From assembly GCF_040901545.1 (NCBI RefSeq), contig NZ_JBBDYL010000054.1:62001-126000 (forward strand): DNA of 64,000 nt, given 5' to 3'. Under the pieces are notes generated by a model, which was not told where the DNA came from, did no database searches, and saw nothing but the letters and a program-made list of their open reading frames with translations. Numbering within the stretch: position 1 is the stretch's first letter; each line of letters opens with the position of its first letter. The translations under genes were made by a program, and so were the position numbers. The DNA comes from Sulfuricaulis sp040901545 (GTDB lineage: Bacteria > Pseudomonadota > Gammaproteobacteria > Acidiferrobacterales > Sulfurifustaceae). Shown one piece after another: positions 43,438-52,005 of the stretch.

Positions 43438-45276
43438 TTACCGTGCATAGACTGCTTTTGATACAGCCATAGCCCAGCGTCTACTGGTAGCACCATTCTG
43501 AGTCGCAACAGATCTGGCCGGTACTGCAACCGTAGTACCAAGCGCCCCATTCACCCATATACCCAACGGAATGCTAAATCCCGTTTTCACGCGCTCTATA
43601 ATACTCCGACTCAATGGTGTTGCCGGGCTGGCAGCAAGCATGTGCTTTCCCTTCAATCGTCCGAACGACCTGAGCACAGGCATCAGATCCCGTAGCAGCC
43701 AAGCATCCACGAGTGGCGTGCGTAACTCGACACTATGATCCATGCTGGCCCAATCGCTGTCGCGTAACAGCTGATTGCGCAAATAAACCATGGATTCGAT
43801 CTGGCCGACGGCTGCCATGGCGTCAGCCGGCAAGGCCTCTACCATTGTTTCCAGTTGAGAGCCAGGGTTCAGGCTTAGTAGCTCCTCAGGGGAATATTTC
43901 CCATCCATCAACTCAGGTAATTCATTAGGGGAGAAAAGTCCTCTGCGCAGCCAGTACGCACCGTACAAGTTTCCAGCCTGACGCGTCAGCCAGCGCCAGC
44001 GCGGATTGCCGCTGCGGCGCGTGAGCAGTGCCAGCGCCAAATTCGCCGCCGGCCGCGCACCAGGAATGCATGCCAGCCGGTTCCAGCGCGAGACAAGATT
44101 GGGAAGTTGATGGAAGCTGGGATAGCCATAAAACAGCTCATCACCGCCCACGCCCGAAATCACGACCTTGAGTCCGAGCTCGGCGACTGCCTTGCTCGCA
44201 AACCAGGTGTTAATACCATCGATACTGGGCTGATCCATGGCCGAGAGGATGCGCGGTAGGTCGGCATCGAACTCCTGCCGGGTAATGATGCGCACGTGAT
44301 GCCGGAAGCCATAACTTTGGGCAATTTCTGCCGCCACGGGCGCTTCGTTCTCGTGCCTTCCTTGAAATTCGTTGAACGCAATCGTAATGCCCTGCATGCC
44401 CGAGTCACCGGCATCATTAATCAGGCCAGCCAGACTGCCGGAGTCGATGCCGCCGGACAGGAACACACCAACCGGCACGTCGGACACCAGATGTTGGCAC
44501 ACGGATTCGGACACAGCAGCCCGTACCACTTCCTGCGCCTCACCCAGCGTCAATCGGCATTCCGGTGCATCGCGCCAGGAATCGCCGATATCCCAATACT
44601 TGTACGGGCCAGAAAACTGGCCGTCGGCGGTGATACGGCACCAGCTACCGGCTGGCAGCGCGCTGATATTTCGAAACCAGGTACGCGGCTCGGGCACGCT
44701 GCCCAGGAGCCAAAAGCCAGCCTGCCCTTGTGGATCGGGGTCATGCGAAATCAGTCCTGAAGCCAGCAAAGCTTTGACCTGGGACGCAATCAGCCAACCA
44801 TCATTACAGCGACCGATATACATCGGCTTGATGCCATAAGGATCGCGTGCCAATAACATATCGCGGGATTGTCGATCCCAAATCGCGAAGGAAAACATGC
44901 CGCGCAACCGGGATAGCATACCCTCGCTCTCTCTGGCATAAAGCTTGAGCAGTACTTCCGTATCGCTCCATGTCCGGAAAGCCTCGCCATCGCGTTCGAG
45001 CACTCGACGCAGTTCGAGGAAGTTATAAATCTCGCCATTGAAAACGATGACATAACGGCCGTCGTCAGAATGCATGGGCTGGTTAGCGCGGGGCTCCAAA
45101 TCGAGGATCGAGAGACGGCGATGGCCCAGGCTAAGACCAACTTTTGAATCACTCCAATAGCCTAGGGCATCCGGGCCGCGCGCCTGCATGCGTTCGCACA
45201 TCCGATGCACCGCTTTCTCAATGACGTGCTGATCCTGTGTTCCACGAAATAAAAAAGCCCCAGCTAATCCGCACAT
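43438..45276 (-). CDS. asnB: AsnB-type glutamine-dependent amidotransferase
   Basis: Asparagine synthetase B family, 612 residues. I start at the second ATG (45276) so that Cys 2 in MCGLAGAF is the N-terminal nucleophile of the glutaminase domain. This domain runs to about 200 and has LSLGHRRLSILDL. The synthetase domain has the PP-loop SGGIDSGSLAG near residue 273 and VVISGVGGDELFYGYP. Inside a polysaccharide locus such proteins (for example WbpS) amidate uronic acids or related sugars; UDP-GalA from the 4-epimerase would be a natural target. Free asparagine synthesis is the alternative. Confidence 0.88.
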   Translation of the reverse strand: MCGLAGAFLFRGTQDQHVIEKAVHRMCERMQARGPDALGYWSDSKVGLSLGHRRLSILDLEPRANQPMHSDDGRYVIVFNGEIYNFLELRRVLERDGEAFRTWSDTEVLLKLYARESEGMLSRLRGMFSFAIWDRQSRDMLLARDPYGIKPMYIGRCNDGWLIASQVKALLASGLISHDPDPQGQAGFWLLGSVPEPRTWFRNISALPAGSWCRITADGQFSGPYKYWDIGDSWRDAPECRLTLGEAQEVVRAAVSESVCQHLVSDVPVGVFLSGGIDSGSLAGLINDAGDSGMQGITIAFNEFQGRHENEAPVAAEIAQSYGFRHHVRIITRQEFDADLPRILSAMDQPSIDGINTWFASKAVAELGLKVVISGVGGDELFYGYPSFHQLPNLVSRWNRLACIPGARPAANLALALLTRRSGNPRWRWLTRQAGNLYGAYWLRRGLFSPNELPELMDGKYSPEELLSLNPGSQLETMVEALPADAMAAVGQIESMVYLRNQLLRDSDWASMDHSVELRTPLVDAWLLRDLMPVLRSFGRLKGKHMLAASPATPLSRSIIERVKTGFSIPLGIWVNGALGTTVAVPARSVATQNGATSRRWAMAVSKAVYAR

Positions 45277-45478
45277 CAACAAGTAACCTCTATACTTTCA
45301 TCCAGTCAAGCAATTTGCCTTGCATAATACAACCACGGTTAGAACCATGGATTGTCTTGACGACATGCAAATAGACACCCATGAAGGGGCAATCAGGGCA
45401 AAGTTCGCGAACGCGCACATGAAAACTGATTAACCAGATACTCGAATGTACTGCTACAGCTGAATAAATAGGATGTCG

Positions 45479-46468
45479 TCAATGCGACTCTAAATATAGG
45501 GCATCCCTAGAGAATAATTTTCTATATAGGCCATACAGTCCTCTCAAGATAAATTTTGGCAAGATCAACAGCGGCAGGGCGGCCCAAAATACCCAATAAC
45601 TCCAGTACAATCTGGCCAGAGGTTTCAATTTTGGTGAAGGCGAAGCAAATCCTGTCTTTAGTCCTAGGGCGCATTCCACAATTATTGCCTTAACAACCCT
45701 AGCGAGATTTCTGGATAATGCCCTTCTGATCTGACGCTTATCAAAGCTGCCTTCGAATTCCATAACAATGTGAAACAGGTTTATCCCAAACACCTGAAAC
45801 TGATCATACCAGCGAACTTCACCAGATGGTTTGGGATTGCTGGAGAAACATGGAGTGCCCAAGAAGTAGCACCTTCCATCTTGGGCGATGACATAAAGCA
45901 CAATGTACATACATACAAACGCAGATCCGACATGCTTCCTGGCTTGCGCCATTCCAGGGATGGCAAGTTCCCTCTTAAAAAGAGTTGCAGAAATAAATCC
46001 CAGAAGCCCTATATCTATGTCCAGAATTTCATTTCTATCTAAGAAGAAACGACACCGATGGTCATTGACTGTGAGTGCATCTTTATTTTTTATATTATGT
46101 GAATTAACCCAGATGAAGGATAAATCCTGATGCTCCTCGATCAAAGAAAGAATCCTCTGGATTGCCCCGGGACCGATGACATCATCTCCAATCCACCAGA
46201 CAAATAATCCACTCGCTTCTTCAGTCAGGAACACTATAGCGGCGTCTAGACCCTGTTTTTTACCTCGGAAATACCGGATGGGAGCTATTTTTCTAAATTC
46301 ATTAACAATTTCTTCTGTCTCGCTATTGTCGCTATCATCACGAACAATAATTTCTATCTGAGGAACATACTGTGGTATCAGGCTTTCGAAAAGCTTTCGT
46401 ACTGCATCAGATTGATTGTAAGTCGGCACACAGACTGAGAGCAGAATGTTCTTCTGAGGCATAGTCAT
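45479..46468 (-). CDS. glycosyltransferase family 2
   Basis: A 329-residue GT-A enzyme: LLSVCVPTYNQSDAVRKLFES, IEIIVRDDSDNSETEEIV, and FVWWIGDDVIGPGAIQRIL with the acidic metal site. The C-terminus has a hydrophobic segment (VFWAALPLLILPKFILRGL) that probably binds the membrane. It starts in an ATGA overlap with the ColD-like gene. It is a paralogue of the broken gene at 48747-49769, sharing the same N-terminal plan and the AIPG/ALPG-centred middle part. It may attach the deoxysugar made by the two genes just upstream. Confidence 0.83.
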   Translation of the reverse strand: MTMPQKNILLSVCVPTYNQSDAVRKLFESLIPQYVPQIEIIVRDDSDNSETEEIVNEFRKIAPIRYFRGKKQGLDAAIVFLTEEASGLFVWWIGDDVIGPGAIQRILSLIEEHQDLSFIWVNSHNIKNKDALTVNDHRCRFFLDRNEILDIDIGLLGFISATLFKRELAIPGMAQARKHVGSAFVCMYIVLYVIAQDGRCYFLGTPCFSSNPKPSGEVRWYDQFQVFGINLFHIVMEFEGSFDKRQIRRALSRNLARVVKAIIVECALGLKTGFASPSPKLKPLARLYWSYWVFWAALPLLILPKFILRGLYGLYRKLFSRDALYLESH

Positions 46469-47637
46469 TCTTTCAATAAACCGCTCAATAATTCAATTTC
46501 CTCAACGGTCAGTTCTGGATTATTCCCAAAGTAAAAACTGTTTTTATGAATGAATTCTGCATTAGGTTGATTTCCAGGATTACTTATATACTTCTGGTAG
46601 AACGGTTGTCTGGCCATATTGCCAGCAATCATCGGCCGAATCTCAACTTCTGCATCAATGAATCTCTTCATGTAACTCTTAACAGTGGACAAATCTCGAA
46701 GAATAACTGGTATTGCAAAACTGGAAACTAAACTCATATGCCCAAATCGTATTGGGACCAGTTTATTATTTTCTACGATAACCTGATGCAAACGAGTGAA
46801 GTTCTGGTGTCTCTTGTTTACAATCTCATCCCAGTAAATAATCTGATTGTTTCCTAAAAACCCGTTAATTTCAGTAGGCCTTACGTTATAGCCTAAGTCA
46901 TAGAATATGTACTTAGCAAAAAAATCGCTTATACCATAACGTTTCCTAATTTCCTTCCGGGCATCGGTACTAAGATTTCTGTCCCACCCATGAGACCGTG
47001 CCATTATCAGATGGTTGTACAGATCATCGTCATCTACGCAAATCATACCGCCTTCAATCGCAGAAATATGATGTCCCACAAAGAATGAGAATGTTGACGC
47101 GATACCATAATTTCCAAGAAGCCTACCATCAACCACAGAACCCAATGCTTCACAATTATCCTCGAAGAAAACAATTCCATTGTCGGTACAGTGTTTGACG
47201 ATTCTGCCAATATCATCAGATAAGCCAAGTGTATTCGTCAAAAAGAATGCTTTCATATTCGGTTGGATATCTAGCGCCTCTCTGAAAGTCCTGCTTGAAA
47301 CGTTCAATGAGTCTATTTCACAGTCAACAAGAAACGGCTGCAATCCAAGTTGAATTAGCGGCATTATATTTGTGGCCCAAGTAAGCGCCGAAACACCAAC
47401 AATATCACCCTTTTTTAACCGTCCGGAATTCAATAACGCCTGAATAAGAAGCAAATTAGCGCTGCTTCCACTATTCACAAAAACAGCATGGCCCCTGTTC
47501 TGCTTCTTTGCAAAATTCAGCTCAAATTTTTTGCACTCTTCACCCATACTCAATACATTGGCTTTGGTGATAAATTCACAAAGCTTTAGTTTTGTTTCTT
47601 TTTCTTTAAAGAATGTCGACTTTTGAAGTTTAATCAT
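46465..47637 (-). CDS. ColD-like PLP-dependent sugar 3-dehydratase (DegT family, His in place of PLP Lys)
   Basis: A 390-residue member of the DegT/DnrJ/EryC1 family. The site that normally holds the PLP-binding Lys reads FFVGHHISAIEGGMI, with His 189-190. GDP-4-keto-6-deoxymannose 3-dehydratase (ColD) and the E1/RfbH enzymes carry this His, which makes them deoxygenate C3 rather than transaminate. Further ColD-like blocks are FFEDNCEALGS, SHGWDRNLS and GYNVRPTEINGFLG. It overlaps the GMD-like gene upstream and the GT2 gene downstream by 4 bases each. It likely makes a 3,6-dideoxy sugar from a GDP-mannose derivative, as in colitose synthesis. Confidence 0.8.
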   Translation of the reverse strand: MIKLQKSTFFKEKETKLKLCEFITKANVLSMGEECKKFELNFAKKQNRGHAVFVNSGSSANLLLIQALLNSGRLKKGDIVGVSALTWATNIMPLIQLGLQPFLVDCEIDSLNVSSRTFREALDIQPNMKAFFLTNTLGLSDDIGRIVKHCTDNGIVFFEDNCEALGSVVDGRLLGNYGIASTFSFFVGHHISAIEGGMICVDDDDLYNHLIMARSHGWDRNLSTDARKEIRKRYGISDFFAKYIFYDLGYNVRPTEINGFLGNNQIIYWDEIVNKRHQNFTRLHQVIVENNKLVPIRFGHMSLVSSFAIPVILRDLSTVKSYMKRFIDAEVEIRPMIAGNMARQPFYQKYISNPGNQPNAEFIHKNSFYFGNNPELTVEEIELLSGLLKE

Positions 47638-48608
47638 TTTTTCATTTTTACCAGTTCGAGATCATTCTGCACCATCAGTTCAACCAATTCTTTAAAATGA
47701 ACTTTGGGCGTCCAGCCTAACTTTTCCCTCGCTTTTCTGCTGTCAGCACAAAGATTCGCATATTCAACATTTCTTAATAATCCTGAGTCTAAGACCACGT
47801 AGTCCTGCCAGTTTAGATCAACAAATCGAAAAGCTATTTGTAAGAGTTCTTTGATTGAGTGAAGCTCGCTGGAACCAATGACGAAATCGTCTGGAATGTC
47901 CTGTTGAAGCATAAGCCACATCGATTCCACTACGTCGCCCGCATATGCCCAATCCCTCTTTAGTTCTATATCACCCAATAAAAGCTTTTCCTGTTTCCCA
48001 GATTTTATATTGGCTACAGCCATGGCTATTTTTCTTGGCAGGAATTTTTCATCTCTTCTGGGTGATTCATGGTTAAAAAGTATTCCGGTACAGGCGTATA
48101 CACCATAAGCTTCACGATACATTCTTGCAAAGTGGTGGGCCGCCACTTTTCCAATTCCGTAAGGAGTGGTCGGATTCATGGGTGTAGTTTCATTCTGGGG
48201 TGATACTTGAACATGGCCGAACATCAGACTTGAACCAGCGCAATATAGTCGACAGTTATCCTTGTATTTCTTTACAGCATGGAGAAGATTAAACGTACCA
48301 AGAAAATTTATATCGAATGTATTTTTGTCTTCCTCAAAGATCAGTAGAGGTTGAACATCGGAAGCGAGATGATAAACCTCGTCTGGCATCACAGAATAAA
48401 ATATCGATTCCACTTGATCATTGTTTGTTATGTCACAGCCATGCAATGTCAAGTTGTTGATTATTCCGCCGATTCGCCAATGCCGTTGGACTTCTTCCCC
48501 ATTCAGTGACTTAACTATTCCATGCACCTCATAGTCCTTTTCCAGCAAGAGCTCCGCAAGATATGAGCCATCTTGGCCAGAAATACCTGTAATTAGAGCC
48601 TTTTTCAT
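47634..48608 (-). CDS. GDP-mannose 4,6-dehydratase-like SDR lacking the catalytic Glu
   Basis: A 324-residue extended SDR close to GMD: ALITGISGQDGSYLAELLLE, HLASDVQPLLIFEE, and GILFNHESPRRDEKFLPRKI. In GMD the active site reads TSELYG; here it reads SSLMFG (Leu 128 replaces the Glu that abstracts the C5 proton). The Tyr-xxx-Lys pair remains in TPYGIGKVAAH. A true gmd with TSELYG is present at 59385-60509. This paralogue may have become a GDP-4-keto sugar reductase or epimerase serving the ColD-like enzyme. Its AT-rich DNA suggests acquisition by transfer. Confidence 0.78.
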   Translation of the reverse strand: MKKALITGISGQDGSYLAELLLEKDYEVHGIVKSLNGEEVQRHWRIGGIINNLTLHGCDITNNDQVESIFYSVMPDEVYHLASDVQPLLIFEEDKNTFDINFLGTFNLLHAVKKYKDNCRLYCAGSSLMFGHVQVSPQNETTPMNPTTPYGIGKVAAHHFARMYREAYGVYACTGILFNHESPRRDEKFLPRKIAMAVANIKSGKQEKLLLGDIELKRDWAYAGDVVESMWLMLQQDIPDDFVIGSSELHSIKELLQIAFRFVDLNWQDYVVLDSGLLRNVEYANLCADSRKAREKLGWTPKVHFKELVELMVQNDLELVKMKK

Positions 48609-48746
48609 AACTCGTAATTAAAAAATTACGCGCCAGAAAACATACGGACGTCATGGACTTCGAAAGGATCCAGATCCTCTACGAATTCGATTATGCTGAA
48701 GGTTAAACTTAGGATAGCGAGAAAGCTCTCAGAGGAATTAGATGTA

Positions 48747-49769
48747 TCACCCAACCACACTCAATTTCCGATTAGGACGGAGGGATTTATAGATTCGATA
48801 AAGAATTTTATTCACAGACAATGGAGTAAGAAAAAGAAAAAGCGCAATCCAACACTCTGGATACATCCAGAAATATTTTATCATCCTTATCCTTTTTCCT
48901 TTTGGAGTATCCCAACCACCCACCCAAGCCACTAGTACGCCACGCCATGTCTGACCAAAACTTTTTTTAATTGTCCGCCTGATGGCGGGGGATGAGAAAA
49001 CTGTCGTAAACTCTCGGACTATTTTTGAAAAATTGACACCAAATACTTCAAATGCATTATTTTTAATCAATCCAGGACGCTTGACCACTACTGCCTTGAT
49101 CTCATCAACTGTTGCTGGATGACAGATCACCACCGGACCATGAATATAATAGTGTTTCCCTGGTTGAGAAATAACGTAAAGTATTAAATATAAGTTTACA
49201 AAAGCGGAACCAATATACATTCTGGCTCGATCAATACCAGGCAGAGCCAATTCACGGTTGAAAACTGTTGATGACACAAAACCAAGAGCTGTCCCTCCCA
49301 ACTCTAGAATTTTATCCCTGCTGGAGAAAAAACGGCTTGATTGTAAATTGATTGCAAGACTTTTGGTGCCCACAAGTTGATAATTGGCCCAGATAAAGGT
49401 TAGGTCATGGTTATTCCTGATTGCATCAAGTACCTGGCCAACCCCTCCCTGCACAACATCATCATCACCAAGTCACCAAACGAACTTACCTTGAGCTTCT
49501 TCTGTTAGAAAAATTACAGTTTTATCTATTCCTTCCTTGTTTCCGTGAAAATAACGAATCGGAAGAATATTTGCGAATCTTTTAACAAGAAGTCCTGTTT
49601 CATTATTCGTGCTATCGTCACGAATAATTATTTCAACCTCATCTGTTACTTGAGGCACAAGACTGTTGAGTAGACGTTCAATTTCCGATAATTGGTCGTA
49701 AGTGAGGATGCAAATACTAAGAAGTATGTGGTTCTGCTGGTTTTGATATTGTGATATAGACATATTCAA
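48747..49769 (-). pseudogene. glycosyltransferase family 2 gene with in-frame stop
   Basis: One reading frame of 340 codons interrupted by TGA at 49473-49475. The N-terminal part (49769-49476) has LLSICILTYDQLSEIERLLNS and EIIIRDDSTNNETG, and ends FVW. After TGA the frame continues LGDDDVVQGGVGQVLDAI to its natural stop at 48747. The intact paralogue (45479-46468) reads FVWWIGDD at this site with TGG TGG, so one TGG became TGA. A restart at GTG 49454 would lack the donor-binding N-terminus. It is most likely a recent pseudogene, unless the stop is a sequencing error. Confidence 0.85.
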
Positions 49770-49849
49770 ATAATTTTTTTAATTTTCATTCACAATGCTA
49801 ATATGCCTATCAATATTCCATTAATAACTACCACCCGCGGTTATTCTTG

Positions 49850-50650
49850 TTACTTACTGTCCTCTTTGGTTAACCTGAACAACATGTCCGCTGTGTAGAT
49901 ACCTCCCTTCACAGACGCCGTCTCTATCATTAACCTAAACCAGATCATTGCGCGACAGGCTTGCCAGAGCAGATAGCGTATTGCACTAATCACGCCATGA
50001 GGTCTTGGTCCCAATTCTCTGAATTCAGCTTTTGAAAAACCACACAGCCGCATAAGCTGCCTCACACTACTGGGGGTGAAGGCCAGTTGGTGAGTAATAT
50101 CCCAATACCGAGTCATACACCCAAACGGTGAGGTCGCATTGGGCACCATAGCCACCAACTGGCCGTCATCACGCAAACAGCGAGCAGATTCTTCAAGAAC
50201 CTGGACCAGCTCGTCCTTGCTGACATGCTCAAGGATGTTCATGGCAAATATCCGATCATATGACCCATTTGGTTGTTGGGTTAGAAATGAAACGATATCT
50301 TTATTTACAAACTTAGCCGTTATGCGCTGGCTTGCGATGTTTATTTCTTCCTGACTTAGGTTTACCCCAACCACCGTACGTGCCCCAAGATAGTTGACAA
50401 GCCAGCAAAGTTCTCCAGTGCCGCAACCCAAATCGACAACATCCTTTCCCGATATATCCAACCAACTACCTAAGGCACGCTTTAATCCTGCTGTCGACTG
50501 CTTATAATCCGGTGTTTTGCCCGCGACCCCCACCGCTGAGGTTGTCTGAAAATAATATTTCAACACACGGTTTTGAGCGGATTCGGACATAGAACTACCT
50601 ACAAGATTTTCCTCTTTGTGTTTCTCAATGTGCGGATTGATCATTACCAT
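49850..50650 (-). CDS. class I SAM-dependent methyltransferase
   Basis: A 266-residue methyltransferase: DVVDLGCGTGELCWLV (SAM motif), TVVGVNLSQEEINIA, DRIFAMNILEHVSKDELVQVL and LRDDGQLVAMVPNATSPFG. The C-terminal part (DITHQLAFTPSSVRQLMRL) is common in methyltransferases of glycan loci. It is cotranscribed with a second methyltransferase gene 52 bases upstream. The methyl acceptor is unknown. Confidence 0.82.
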   Translation of the reverse strand: MVMINPHIEKHKEENLVGSSMSESAQNRVLKYYFQTTSAVGVAGKTPDYKQSTAGLKRALGSWLDISGKDVVDLGCGTGELCWLVNYLGARTVVGVNLSQEEINIASQRITAKFVNKDIVSFLTQQPNGSYDRIFAMNILEHVSKDELVQVLEESARCLRDDGQLVAMVPNATSPFGCMTRYWDITHQLAFTPSSVRQLMRLCGFSKAEFRELGPRPHGVISAIRYLLWQACRAMIWFRLMIETASVKGGIYTADMLFRLTKEDSK

Positions 50651-50702
50651 ATCCTTAACATTACAGCTTTACAAAAATTATTGTACCCTGGTAATAGTTA
50701 AA

Positions 50703-51980
50703 TTAACCGCCTATCACTCTAAACGTTGGCATAGGAACAATGAATTTACCACCACCTCGCAGAAATTCCTTCTCCCGGCTTAAGAATTCGGGTAAAAAGT
50801 GCCAAGCCAATATAAAGTAATAGTCAGGCTTCTGGAAGCGAGAATCTTCTTCAGAAACTACTGGTATTAACGTTCCAGAGGCAAACTTTCCATATTTTTG
50901 AGGATTCCGATCAGCAATAGCTTCAATCAAGTCTGGAGTAAGGCCGTAAAACTGAAGCGTGGTGTTTCCCTTGGTCGAAGCGGCATATCCATGTACCTTT
51001 TTGCCTTTCGACACCTCTCGTTTTATAAACGAAACGACCTTTTCCTTTTCAGTCAAAATTCGCTTCACAAGCGCTTCATAGGCTTCTTTGCCGTCGAGGC
51101 CAAGCCCCGCTTCTTTTTCTCTTAGAGCAACGACTCTATTGATTGCGCCGTCTAAAATCTTATGAGAGGTTCCTTTATGCTCTTTCCGTATATAAAAACG
51201 CACGCTTCCTTCATTTATTTGTTCACGCATCTCCACATCAAAAACCTCCAATCCGTGTCGCTTAAGTATATTTTCTAGAGAGCAAAGAGAATAGTATTCC
51301 AGGTGCTCGTGGCAGATTCCATCAAAGGCGTTTCTCTCCAAAAAAGAGGGAAGATACATCATTTGGATAATCAACAAACCCTCGTCATCCAAACATTTCA
51401 CGACGTCAGCAACAAAAGCATTTGGATCATCCAAGTCGTAGAACATACCGATAGCGGTAATAACCTTTGCCTTCACTTCGCCAAATTCTTTTTCCCAAGT
51501 AGAATGATTGAAGAAATCAACAATAATCCTTGTGGTGCCTTGCTTGCCATACTGCTCCAGATTTCTTGCCGGCTCGAATCCTACGATGTTTAGCCCGGTG
51601 ACCTTGTAACCCCTCAATAAAGTACCGTCGTTCGCACCGATGTCAATGACGTAATCGTGAGCTTTTAGATTTGCAATCGACTCGGCTTTTTCGGCGATAC
51701 CGATCAGCTCGTCAGTCATAGTCTTATTGATGCCAGAACGGTACCAATAGTTTCTGTACATCGCTTCGCTGGAAACTGTATGTCTTAGTTGAAGCAATCC
51801 ACAACCTCCATCCTTCACATTGCAAAGTACCAGCTCCAGAGGAGCCCTTATTCCTCTGGACACATCGGGCGAGTCCAAGAAATCAGAAACATAAAGATTA
51901 CCGAGCGACAATATACTAGATAATTTTCGAGATCCGCATACTCTGCACTTATCAATGGTTCTGTATATAGTGCTATTCAT
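50703..51980 (-). CDS. sugar C-methyltransferase-like protein (Methyltransf_13/14 architecture)
   Basis: A 425-residue three-part protein. The N-terminus has zinc-binding cysteines (CRVCGS and GGCGLLQLRH), the middle has the SAM domain (VIDIGANDGTLLRGY), and the C-terminal domain has HGYAASTKGNTTLQFYG and ADRNPQKYGKF. This architecture is shared with NDP-hexose C-methyltransferases such as TylCIII. It might add a branch methyl group to a 4-keto deoxysugar made nearby, for example from the ColD-like enzyme. That link is inference; N- and O-methylating relatives also exist. Confidence 0.82.
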   Translation of the reverse strand: MNSTIYRTIDKCRVCGSRKLSSILSLGNLYVSDFLDSPDVSRGIRAPLELVLCNVKDGGCGLLQLRHTVSSEAMYRNYWYRSGINKTMTDELIGIAEKAESIANLKAHDYVIDIGANDGTLLRGYKVTGLNIVGFEPARNLEQYGKQGTTRIIVDFFNHSTWEKEFGEVKAKVITAIGMFYDLDDPNAFVADVVKCLDDEGLLIIQMMYLPSFLERNAFDGICHEHLEYYSLCSLENILKRHGLEVFDVEMREQINEGSVRFYIRKEHKGTSHKILDGAINRVVALREKEAGLGLDGKEAYEALVKRILTEKEKVVSFIKREVSKGKKVHGYAASTKGNTTLQFYGLTPDLIEAIADRNPQKYGKFASGTLIPVVSEEDSRFQKPDYYFILAWHFLPEFLSREKEFLRGGGKFIVPMPTFRVIGG

Positions 51981-52005
51981 GTAACTATAAATACTCTAGT
52001 AAGAT

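Noticed and set aside
45277..45478. Possible small gene in the 202-base gap before asnB
   Set aside because: A 41-codon frame can be drawn but it has no ribosome-binding site and no recognisable sequence; I see nothing else in the gap.
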